Assembly: GCA_030587365.1 (NCBI GenBank)
Contig: JAUQZE010000033.1
Location: 1 to 6,675 of the forward strand
Direction of reading: 5' to 3'
Source: Candidatus Freyarchaeota archaeon
GTDB lineage: Archaea > Asgardarchaeota > Jordiarchaeia > Jordiarchaeales > Jordiarchaeaceae
Length of the DNA: 6,675 bases
Shown here one piece after another: positions 1 through 5,436 of the stretch (position 1 is the stretch's first letter; each line of letters starts with the position of its first letter). A model generated the notes under the pieces. That model was not told where the DNA came from and ran no database searches. It worked only from the letters and a program-made list of their open reading frames with translations. Position numbers and translations under genes: made by a program.

Positions 1-2
1 TC

Positions 3-230
3 ACCACCTCCAGCATCAAAAGGCAACCCAAGATTTGTGTGCATCCCTACCAGCTCCTTCGGGTGAGGTACACCAACAGGAACGGAAAAACGAGCCTGAG
101 AAACCTCCTAGTCCTCTCGGTTAATGGTGGCAAATTGTCCGCCTACTGTTTTCTGAGGGGTGAGGTGAGAACCTTCCTCAGATCGAGGATGGAAATCCTA
201 CACGCCCAAAACATTCCGCTCAGCTCATAA
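3..230 (+). CDS. C-terminal part of a WYL-domain-like protein (5' end outside window)
   Basis: The reading frame is open from the left edge to TAA at 228-230, so the start is probably outside the window; a GTG at 39 is the only internal start candidate that keeps most of the conserved part. The residues VRYTNRNGKTS followed by LSAYCFLRGEVRTFLRSRME match the end of a WYL domain, in which a strand with IxY and a polar turn is followed by a GYCxLRGExRTFRLDRI-like segment. WYL domains bind small ligands or nucleic acid and are common in transcription regulators, including regulators near CRISPR loci. No DNA-binding region is visible because the N-terminal part is missing. The classic W-Y-L triad cannot be confirmed in this fragment. 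It runs in the same direction as the CRISPR array and stops 43 nt before the first repeat, leaving little room for a leader. The WYL assignment is from motif memory and is moderately sure; a role in the CRISPR locus is inference. Confidence 0.6.
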   Translation, partial: TTSSIKRQPKICVHPYQLLRVRYTNRNGKTSLRNLLVLSVNGGKLSAYCFLRGEVRTFLRSRMEILHAQNIPLSS

Positions 231-273
231 AAAACATAATTATTACATCCTGCCGACTTGTACTCGTTAGGAA
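231..273 (+). other. Short gap where the array leader would be
   Basis: These 43 nt lie between the stop of the WYL-like gene and the first CRISPR repeat. The left half is AT-rich (AAACATAATTATTAC) and could hold a weak TATA-like element. Archaeal leaders are usually longer than 100 nt, so either the leader overlaps the upstream gene, the array is transcribed by read-through, or the array has lost its leader. No conserved leader motif can be identified. Confidence 0.3.
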
Positions 274-684
274 CTTGCAAAACAAGTTCCGCAGCAACGC
301 GGATTGAAAGTAGAAATAATACAACAGAATTTACTAAAAATCCTATCCTTGCAAAACAAGTTCCGCAGCAACGCGGATTGAAAGTTTAATAATGCTCCAA
401 ATTCAAGTTTTGAATCTGGAACTTGCAAAACAAGTTCCGCAGCAACGCGGATTGAAAGAAAAAATCTTTCCCATTTTCAGTTTTGTAGTATCTAAACTTG
501 CAAAACAAGTTCCGCAGCAACGCGGATTGAAAGACAATTAACAATTAAATTTTTGGTTCCGCCAAAAAATTCTTGCAAAACAAGTTCCGCAGCAACGCGG
601 ATTGAAAGGTAATTCCTAATTTTTGCCTCTGTTTTCTCGTGATGCTTCTTGCAAAACAAGTTCCGCAGCAACGCGGATTGAAAG
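274..684 (+). CRISPR. CRISPR array 1: six repeats, five spacers
   Basis: Six identical 37-nt repeats lie at 274-310, 348-384, 422-458, 497-533, 572-608 and 648-684. Spacers are 37, 37, 38, 38 and 39 nt (311-347, 385-421, 459-496, 534-571, 609-647) and all are AT-rich. Each repeat begins CTTGCAAAACAAG, which can form a 4-bp stem (CTTG/CAAG), continues with CCGC-AGCAAC-GCGG, a second 4-bp stem with a 6-nt loop, and ends ATTGAAAG. That 3' end is the typical archaeal 8-nt crRNA tag, which orients the array left to right with the leader side near 273. The lack of any mutation among the six copies suggests a young or actively maintained array. The nearest genes are CARF-type sensors on the opposite strand, downstream. 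No adaptation or Cas6 gene is in the window. None of the spacers was seen to match another part of the window by eye. Confidence 0.98.
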
Positions 685-707
685 TAGCCGAATCGTTTGT
701 AACGTAA

Positions 708-715
708 TTTTTTTT
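708..715 (+). terminator. T8 tract, possible terminator of the array 1 transcript
   Basis: Eight consecutive T residues start 23 nt after the last perfect repeat on the array's coding strand. Archaeal RNA polymerase terminates at U-rich tracts without needing a hairpin, so this is a plausible end for the pre-crRNA. It could also be ordinary AT-rich spacer sequence. Confidence 0.35.
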
Positions 716-748
716 GTGGTAGCAGGTTTTTGCTACTGGGGTTGAAAT
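712..748 (+). repeat. Possible degenerate seventh repeat with a hairpin
   Basis: The last 17 nt (732-748) match 12 of 17 positions of the repeat's 3' part, ending GGTTGAAAT instead of GGATTGAAAG. The 5' half of this 37-nt window shows almost no match, and the distance from the last repeat is 27 nt, shorter than the 37-39 nt spacers. A perfect 6-bp inverted repeat, GTAGCA/TGCTAC with a 6-nt loop, sits at 719-736 and could replace the repeat stem. Terminal repeats distal to the leader are often degenerate, which fits the inferred orientation, but chance similarity is possible. Confidence 0.3.
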
Positions 749-867
749 CTTTAGATGAATAGGGGACTATTGTTTGCACTAGCTTCTTGGGGGAACTTTT
801 GTATGAGTAATTTTTATGGGGATTGTTCTGTGTGATTTGTCGTTAATATTTTTCTCTGGTGCTCTCG

Positions 868-1599
868 TTACTTGACTGATCTGTGGTTGGATTTGTTTTT
901 TTTTGTTTTTGGTAGGGTTATTAATTTCTCCTGTAGGTGTTCCTTTGATTTGATCCAGGTGAGTTGCTTGGTTGTCTCGTATATGTAAATGAGGGGGATT
1001 TTGTGGTCGTCTGCCAGCTTATAGTATGCTAGGGTTGCGGGAACGGTGAGGGAGGTGCAGTCCATAATTAAAATGTAATCCCTTAGTAGGTTAGGGAGGA
1101 TGGTTTTGATTTTAGATTCCATTTTTTCAACGCTGTTTATATCTTCGTTCTCTACCAGGTGCCATTCAACACAGCTTGGAACGGCGTCTTTCCAATCCTC
1201 TCTGCCTTTTTCTGTGGTGATAACCAGAACCTTCTCGAACTTGAAATTCTTTTCAGTGAGGAGTTTGAGGGCGGTTTCGGTTTCGGACTCGGGTCTCTTC
1301 TTCTTCTCTCCCAAAAGACCGAGGTAAGCGTAGGGGGTTTTGGGAGAATTGAAAATGTAGCATAGGGGTGTCTTGCGCGTCAACTTGATTGTGTCTTTAT
1401 CTCTGGTTATAATTCCGTTTTTAATGAGTCTTTCTAGGGTGTTATTGAGTGATGGACTGGGTATTCTTATGCTATTCTCAAGCTTGCTTTTCTGAATCTG
1501 CCCTCCCGCCTTGACTAACTCTTCTAAAACAGTCCTCTTTTTATTATTTTCAAGGATTGACTTGTAATCTATCTCCTTTAAGGTTTCTTCCTCTACCAT
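868..1599 (-). CDS. Winged-helix/CARF-like protein A, putative cyclic-oligonucleotide-responsive regulator
   Basis: This 243-residue protein has an N-terminal winged helix (about residues 15-75: RTVLEELVKAGG, then SPSLNNTLERLIKNGIITR) and a C-terminal Rossmann-like domain (about 85-220). The second part has a first strand YAYLGLLG, an SETETA helix start, a strand FEKVLVITT, and LIMDCTSLTVPA at 177-188. The latter sits where CARF domains carry their ligand-binding D-x-T-G-G-T-K loop; here GG is SL and the Lys is Val. CARF domains bind cyclic oligoadenylate, so a ligand-sensing transcription factor is the likely role. Csa3 has the opposite order, CARF first. It is paralogous to the gene upstream at 1679-2518. 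I chose ATG at 1599 rather than TTG at 1608 because GAGGT lies 9 nt upstream. The tail (KTKKNKSNHRSVK) is basic and perhaps binds nucleic acid. The HTH is fairly sure; CARF is by motif. Confidence 0.75.
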   Translation of the reverse strand: MVEEETLKEIDYKSILENNKKRTVLEELVKAGGQIQKSKLENSIRIPSPSLNNTLERLIKNGIITRDKDTIKLTRKTPLCYIFNSPKTPYAYLGLLGEKKKRPESETETALKLLTEKNFKFEKVLVITTEKGREDWKDAVPSCVEWHLVENEDINSVEKMESKIKTILPNLLRDYILIMDCTSLTVPATLAYYKLADDHKIPLIYIYETTKQLTWIKSKEHLQEKLITLPKTKKNKSNHRSVK

Positions 1600-1608
1600 T
1601 TTGTTCAA

Positions 1609-1613
1609 ACCTC
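1609..1613 (-). promoter_or_regulatory. Shine-Dalgarno of protein A gene
   Basis: GAGGT on the minus strand lies 9 nt before ATG 1599-1597 and overlaps the alternative TTG start at 1608, so it supports the ATG. A TTTTAAA box at about 1623-1629 may be a TATA element, which would let this gene be transcribed separately from protein B as well as by read-through. Confidence 0.5.
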
Positions 1614-1678
1614 TAAAGTTGGTTTAAAACGTGATTCCAGTGAACATCCGGGCAAGCTAACATTGGTGCTGAAGGCAT

Positions 1679-2518
1679 TTATCTACTATTTTCTATTCCA
1701 AAATTTTTGATTAAGTCTTCCTTTTTTATTATCCAGGTGAGTTCGCTTTCCTCTTCCTTTACCTTTATATGCACGTAAATCAGAGGAATGCCGTGTCTTT
1801 TTGCTAGCTCATAAAGGGCTATGGATGGTGGCTTGGTGAGCGATGTGCAATCCATTATCAGATTATAATTCCGCATTAAATCTGGGAGAATCGCTTTGAC
1901 CTTTTCTTCAATGGGTTCAATCCTGTTTATTTCTTCGTCCTTTAGTAGATGCCAGTATGTAACATATCTGGGGGCATAGTCCTCCCATCCTGCTATAGCT
2001 TTGTAGGTGTTGATGACAGTAATACTCTTAAAATTGAAATCCTTCTTGTTAAGAAACTTTTCAAAAAAATTTTTAAGAAGCTTGATGGCGGTTTCAGTTT
2101 CAGACTCGGTTTTATCGTCCCTCTTTCCCAAAAGGCCGAGGTAAGCGTAAGGAATTTCGGAAGAATCGAAAATGTGACACAGAGGCGTCTTATACTTCAA
2201 CTCAAAAACTCCCCTTAGCTTCCCCTCAATCAGCTTCCCCTCATTCCTTGTTTTATTTTTCCTCTCCCTTGTTTTGCCTCCGACTCGAATAATAATACCT
2301 TCATCCTCAAGAGCCTTCAGGTCGTGGTTAAGGATACCCTTCATTTTGCCATCTTTACCGTAACCTTTACCGTACCTTGGACCGAGTATATATTCAAGTT
2401 CTGCAAAGGAAACCGCCCTGCCAGCCTTAGCCAAAAGCTCTAAGATATCCTTCCTGTACATTCCTTTAAAGGCAGACCTATAATCCTCTATTTCTGGCAA
2501 TTTTTCCGGTATTGGCAT
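1679..2518 (-). CDS. Winged-helix/CARF-like protein B, paralogue of protein A
   Basis: The 279-residue product has a winged helix at about residues 18-85 (YRKDILELLAKAGRAVS, then ILNHDLKALEDEGIIIRVGG), a charged insert at 82-105 rich in Lys, Arg and Glu, and a CARF-like domain from about 110 to the end. In the block that begins TPLC, protein A and B share 26 of 38 residues, including PYAYLGLLG and ESETETA. The predicted ligand loop is D223-C-T-S-L-T-K-P, retaining the D-x-T-x-x-T-K frame of CARF domains but with SL in place of GG. It ends with a shared ELTWIIKKE segment near the C terminus. The gene is 79 nt upstream of protein A's ATG (70 nt from its TTG), on the same strand, and arose with it by tandem duplication. 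The start is ATG 2518; only a weak GGGGT lies 11 nt before it, and an AATTAAAAAA box 17-26 nt upstream suggests a leaderless or short-leader transcript. A transcription factor responding to cyclic oligoadenylate is inference. Confidence 0.77.
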   Translation of the reverse strand: MPIPEKLPEIEDYRSAFKGMYRKDILELLAKAGRAVSFAELEYILGPRYGKGYGKDGKMKGILNHDLKALEDEGIIIRVGGKTRERKNKTRNEGKLIEGKLRGVFELKYKTPLCHIFDSSEIPYAYLGLLGKRDDKTESETETAIKLLKNFFEKFLNKKDFNFKSITVINTYKAIAGWEDYAPRYVTYWHLLKDEEINRIEPIEEKVKAILPDLMRNYNLIMDCTSLTKPPSIALYELAKRHGIPLIYVHIKVKEEESELTWIIKKEDLIKNFGIENSR

Positions 2519-2534
2519 AGTTTCTGCTAACCCC

Positions 2535-2544
2535 TTTTTTAATT
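2535..2544 (-). promoter_or_regulatory. Possible TATA box for protein B gene
   Basis: AATTAAAAAA on the minus strand is centred about 22 nt upstream of ATG 2518, the spacing expected of a leaderless archaeal transcript. The surrounding 2519-2713 gap is AT-rich, so other TATA-like boxes exist and this choice is tentative. Confidence 0.35.
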
Positions 2545-2591
2545 GGTCAACTTCTTCAAGGCAAATTAAAACTATGATTATATTGAAGTTG

Positions 2592-2607
2592 TAATATTTT
2601 AATATTA
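2592..2607. promoter_or_regulatory. 16-bp perfect palindrome upstream of protein B gene
   Basis: The inverted repeat TAATATT-TT-AATATTA lies about 75-90 nt upstream of the protein B start, between the two transcription units. A second inverted pair, CAACTTC (2548-2554) and GAAGTTG (2585-2591), lies next to it. Dimeric winged-helix proteins bind such sites, so an operator for A or B is possible. The region is AT-rich, where palindromes occur by chance. Confidence 0.3.
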
Positions 2608-2713
2608 TTTGAACAATTAAAATGAAAGGCTGTGGATTCGTGATTTTTTATTTATGGTGCGGGTGGGTTTTCGTTTTAGGGTTTTGATTGGGCTGCTGTT
2701 TTGAGAGCTTTGG

Positions 2714-4279
2714 TTACTCGTTTTCTCTTAGGTACATTTTGAAATCTTCGCGCAGTCTGGGGAATTGTAGTCCCTGCATGTTTTTTTCGAAGTCGGGGAT
2801 TTCCTCTTTCAGGAGGTTCTCGGTTAGTTTTTTTAATCGTTCAAAGGATTCTGCTGATATGGGTGTTACGCCGTTTGCCATTATTGATTGTTTTCTCTCG
2901 TGTCGGATTTGGTTTAGTGCTTCAGCGAGTTTCTCGTCGTATTGTCTAATTTTTTCTAGGTCCGCGTATAGTGTTTCTGCCTCGTATTCTTTCTGTAACC
3001 TGTATTGGGCGAGCATTCCTAATAGGCGGTGCAGTCGTGTGACCGCGTCATCAAAATTCGTTTCTTCTGCTCTCCTCAGGGCGTTCATAAACATGTCAAC
3101 TATTAGGGGATACGATAACTCTTCCGTTTCTTTCATTGCTCCTAGAGCGTGGCTGAGCGTCTCCAAATTTGTGTTAACGTGGTCGCGGAGTTCCTTGAGT
3201 GGGTTGGAGGGGCGGCTCTCATAGAAGCTGCGAAGGTCGTTTAAGGCTTTTTCCAGTATTCGGAAGGCTACTCCGTAGTGGAATCGGTCCCAGAGCCCGT
3301 AAGCCTTTGCCAAGTCACGGAGGATAGTAGTTAGTTTTTTCTCTTTTCCCTCTTTGAGGTTTGTTTGTGCCTCTTCAAAGACTTCCTTGGCGGTTTTCAG
3401 CCGATAATCGTTGAAGAGTTCGAGTCCCCTTTCAATCTGTTTGGCGGCGAAGAATTCGTAGGGGTTGTAGGCTGGATAAATTTTTCCGTCTCCAATAACG
3501 CGGCCGAATTCGTCTCGGAGTTCTCCTCCGACATACACGATTGGGCTGTAATACTTGACGGCGGCTATGGTCAGTCCCGCAGACATCACCTTCGTTCCAC
3601 CCGTGATATCGACGTAGATGTCCCTCGCTTGGAACCCTTTCTCGAAAAGCTCGTTGAAAGCCTGCTCAGACACCTTTGAACAGTGGTTAATGTCGTTAAT
3701 GTTCTCAATTTGAAGGAAGTTGAATTCGTACTGCTCCTGCTGAGAACCAGTCTTGGTCAAGACTTCGCTGAGTTCCTTGATCACATCCTTAGAGGACAGA
3801 AAGCACACGTACTCGGGGCGGAAATGTTTAATAGTCCTTATTAGCGGCTCTGGAGTCTTGCCCGTAGTGAGTATCATGGCACATTTTTTGCGAAGCTCAT
3901 CATACTTTTTCTCGAATTTTTGAACAACTGGTTCAATCACTTCATCCGCGTCCGCAAACTCTGCGGTGTTACCACCCCAACGCTCCAATACCTTCTGATA
4001 CTTACCCAAAAAGGCACGCAGTAACTCATGAAGAAGAGCCTGCATATCTGATGGATCTAAAGGATATACCGTCGAAACACCGACGATCACATCGTTCGCT
4101 TCCTTAATGTGGAAGGTTCGATTTACAGCCCGAATCTCTTTAACTTCCTCCCCCATAGCCGCCTGGGATATGCTTCCAATGGCTGAAATAATCCCGGAGA
4201 GCAAGTCTCCTTCAACTCTGATCTTTTCATACTGTTTGAAGTAAAGGTTTAAACCGGCCTTGTTCAGAAAGATAACCAT
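2714..4279 (-). CDS. Longin-like/CARF/HEPN-like fusion, Cas02710 (TIGR02710) family with altered HEPN site
   Basis: From ATG 4279 the product is 521 residues; an upstream in-frame GTG at 4300 would add seven. Residues 1-125 resemble archaeal longin/roadblock-like domains that work with small GTPases: a strand MVIFLNKAGLNLYFKQY, then DLLSGIISAIGSIS, two strands, and a LLHELLRAFLGKYQKVLERW helix. Residues 132-270 are a CARF domain, with LTTGKTPEPLI at 137-147, VCFLSSKD, and the ligand loop DITGGTKVMSAG at 224-235. Residues 275-521 match the helical part of Cas02710: LFNDYR, AYGLWDRF, then DDAVTRLHRLLGMLAQYRL. In that family the RNase motif reads about RNxSILAHG; here it is R462-KQSIMA-N469-G, so the RNA-cleaving His is Asn (AAC at 2873-2875) and catalysis is probably lost. 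The protein may sense or degrade cyclic oligoadenylate. It is the first minus-strand gene of the CARF cluster. Family placement is fairly sure; the longin call is moderate. Confidence 0.85.
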   Translation of the reverse strand: MVIFLNKAGLNLYFKQYEKIRVEGDLLSGIISAIGSISQAAMGEEVKEIRAVNRTFHIKEANDVIVGVSTVYPLDPSDMQALLHELLRAFLGKYQKVLERWGGNTAEFADADEVIEPVVQKFEKKYDELRKKCAMILTTGKTPEPLIRTIKHFRPEYVCFLSSKDVIKELSEVLTKTGSQQEQYEFNFLQIENINDINHCSKVSEQAFNELFEKGFQARDIYVDITGGTKVMSAGLTIAAVKYYSPIVYVGGELRDEFGRVIGDGKIYPAYNPYEFFAAKQIERGLELFNDYRLKTAKEVFEEAQTNLKEGKEKKLTTILRDLAKAYGLWDRFHYGVAFRILEKALNDLRSFYESRPSNPLKELRDHVNTNLETLSHALGAMKETEELSYPLIVDMFMNALRRAEETNFDDAVTRLHRLLGMLAQYRLQKEYEAETLYADLEKIRQYDEKLAEALNQIRHERKQSIMANGVTPISAESFERLKKLTENLLKEEIPDFEKNMQGLQFPRLREDFKMYLRENE

Positions 4280-4314
4280 GCCCAACAAAATAGGCCTCAC
4301 CTCTCGCGAATCAG

Positions 4315-4320
4315 TTTATA
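4315..4320 (-). promoter_or_regulatory. TATA box of the longin-CARF-HEPN gene
   Basis: TATAAA on the minus strand would place transcription start near 4290, after the upstream GTG (4300) and about 12 nt before ATG 4279. This spacing is why the ATG was chosen as the start. No good Shine-Dalgarno lies next to the ATG; GGTGA occurs 17 nt upstream of it, which is too far. Confidence 0.5.
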
Positions 4321-4548
4321 GTGACCCGAAAGGAACCTATAACCGCTAATAGCTTTTCTAAAGCGATTTAAATCCTTTTCCCTCACATAGCATTACAAAA
4401 TCGCATTTTATCAAGTTTATTCGAACAACGTTCTAAAAAAATAAATTACCTCAGCTGGATGGCGCCTCCCAAACAACTGTCCCAGATTTTAAAACAATGA
4501 ATTTAGAGTCGGCGACCACAGCGCTTGGTCGAATCTTCCCGATTGTAA
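4321..4548. other. Intergenic stretch with no recognised gene
   Basis: This AT-rich stretch is upstream of the minus-strand CARF cluster. It holds small inverted repeats, GCTTT-TCT-AAAGC near 4352-4364, GATTTAAATC near 4363-4372 and GAAC-AAC-GTTC near 4423-4433, which could be operator half-sites or chance. No open frame of credible length and no RNA gene was recognised in it. Confidence 0.4.
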
Positions 4549-4556
4549 GCAGGGTT

Positions 4557-4583
4557 ACAGCGCTTTATATACAAATCAAGCGC
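4557..4583 (+). promoter_or_regulatory. TATA box inside an inverted repeat, with an upstream direct repeat
   Basis: CTTTATATAC at 4563-4572 is a good archaeal TATA box on the plus strand. It lies between the inverted arms GCGCTT (4560-4565) and AAGCGC (4578-4583). The 9-mer ACAGCGCTT occurs at 4518-4526 and again at 4557-4565. A repeated operator-like word overlapping the TATA box suggests a regulated promoter for the small open frame downstream. This is pattern evidence only. Confidence 0.4.
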
Positions 4584-4662
4584 GCCTCGAGCTAAAACAG
4601 AAGGTTTAGTTGCTATTTCTCACCAGCCTCCCAGATATAAGGCTGCATCTGGAGAAGTAAAA

Positions 4663-4830
4663 TTGCCAGTATTAGCTAGACCCACTAATCAGAAAGAGAT
4701 ACGAGCAGTGGTCCCTATTAGTAAGCTTATCTATCAATTGGCTGTCGAATTCTGCTCCATAAAACTCACATGGGACAATGAGGAAGTCGAAATAATATGT
4801 GATGAAGGAGGCGAAATATTAGACCATTAG
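4663..4830 (+). CDS. Possible small protein of unknown function (55 codons)
   Basis: The frame is open from 4549 to TAG at 4828-4830, 93 codons in all, with no ATG. The first start candidate with a ribosome site is TTG 4663, preceded by GGAGAAG at 4651-4657. The product begins PVLARPTNQKEIRAVVPI and ends with an acidic segment, LTWDNEEVEIICDEGGEILDH (residues 35-55), with two cysteines. I do not recognise a family. Composition looks protein-like, with hydrophobic positions alternating with charged ones. A TATA box lies about 95 nt upstream. It could be a small real gene, or the remnant of a longer gene whose 5' part decayed. It is the only coding candidate between the CARF cluster and mini-array 2, on the strand opposite to the CARF genes. 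Confidence 0.33.
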   Translation: MPVLARPTNQKEIRAVVPISKLIYQLAVEFCSIKLTWDNEEVEIICDEGGEILDH

Positions 4831-5061
4831 ATTTATAGAGACCTCAGAATAGACAAGCCCCATTTTCAAAAACTCATGAAAAACTATAGGCAAGTTGGAA
4901 AAGTTTCGTTACCTCATACCTAAAATATATGGAACGAACTAACCCAACGATCAACAGAAGAAACCTAAAATGGAACTAATTCAGAAATAATGAAATTACG
5001 AATCTTTTAAACCGCTCCTACGGTACCCAAAAATTCCAATTATCAATTATTATTTTACACT

Positions 5062-5084
5062 ACCGGGCCACCCACCGGTTTTTT
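5062..5084 (+). terminator. Terminator-like hairpin with T6 tail
   Basis: ACCGG (5062-5066) and CCGGT (5075-5079) form a 5-bp GC-rich stem with an 8-nt loop. The stem's last T begins a run of six T (5079-5084). This is a good match to a bacterial-style intrinsic terminator, and the U tract alone can work in archaea. It would end plus-strand transcripts that pass the small open frame at 4663-4830. Confidence 0.4.
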
Positions 5085-5110
5085 CCAAACCTCATAAGCG
5101 TGAAACCAGC

Positions 5111-5140
5111 CCGCAGTTCAGGTTATCACCACAACTGCGG
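5111..5140. repeat. Nested 30-nt hairpin
   Basis: CCGCAGTT (5111-5118) and AACTGCGG (5133-5140) are a perfect 8-bp inverted repeat. Inside it, GGT (5121-5123) and ACC (5128-5130) pair around a TATC loop, separated from the outer stem by a symmetric 2x2 internal loop. It could be an RNA structure or a protein-binding palindrome. No T tract follows it, so it is not a standard terminator. Confidence 0.5.
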
Positions 5141-5389
5141 TATCAATATTTAGGATCATCAGAGCAAAAAAGGCAAAAAGCCCTCAAAACGCCAAGAAAA
5201 ACAAATAAACGGAGCAAAAACCAGAAAAATCCACTATCCCCAAAATTTGAGGCTAAAAAACAGAAAGTAAGAAAAACAGCCAAAATATCGGAAGCAGATT
5301 TCCCAACGTCAAACCCACAAAGAGAGGAAACAAAACAGCGCCAGAATAGCTAGAAGAAGATTTAGACGCTTCCCAGTTACTCGAAAAGA

Positions 5390-5404
5390 AGGCTTTATAA
5401 GCCT
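5390..5404 (+). promoter_or_regulatory. Palindrome containing a TATA-like core before mini-array 2
   Basis: AGGCTT-TAT-AAGCCT is a perfect 15-nt inverted repeat whose centre, CTTTATAA, resembles a TATA box. It lies 33 nt before the first repeat of mini-array 2, so transcription would start around 5420-5425, just ahead of the repeat. This is a plausible promoter for the mini-array, possibly controlled by a dimeric repressor. Confidence 0.4.
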
Positions 5405-5436
5405 CCAAATCAAAAAATAAGTAATATAATATAACC

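Larger units (their letters stand above)
5085..5436. other. Gene-free A/C-rich stretch before mini-array 2
   Basis: About 350 nt without a credible gene. The plus strand is rich in A and C and poor in T, most clearly between 5155 and 5340. It includes the nested hairpin at 5111-5140 and the TATA-like palindrome at 5390-5404. Its position left of mini-array 2 makes it a candidate for that array's leader, but no leader motif is recognised. Confidence 0.4.

Noticed and set aside
401..415. Inverted repeat ATTCAA-GTT-TTGAAT inside spacer 2
   Set aside because: A 6-bp AT-rich hairpin within a spacer is likely chance or inherited from the target, and nothing else supports a function.
492..779. A 95-codon minus-strand open frame over the CRISPR array with repeated RVAAELVLQ
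   Set aside because: The repeated peptide is just the translated CRISPR repeat, and the frame crosses repeats and spacers. It is an artefact of the array.
1100..1365. Two plus-strand open frames opposite protein A
   Set aside because: Both are low-complexity Ser/Phe-rich frames opposite the CARF-like domain, which is conserved with protein B; the similar frame opposite protein B (1949-2218) is explained the same way.
2688..3224. A 178-codon plus-strand open frame opposite the CARF-HEPN gene
   Set aside because: It is Ser/Phe/Arg-rich and lies wholly opposite a gene with clear conserved domains, so it is a shadow frame.
868..4279. The three minus-strand genes as a single operon
   Set aside because: A 195-nt gap with AT-rich promoter-like sequence separates the longin-CARF-HEPN gene from protein B, so separate promoters are at least as likely; only A and B are close enough for a clear co-transcription case.
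4449..4555. tRNA-like words (CTCAGCTGGATGGCGCC, a D-arm look, and GGTCGAATC, a T-loop look)
   Set aside because: The two pieces are too far apart for a tRNA without an intron, and no acceptor stem or anticodon stem could be paired on either strand.
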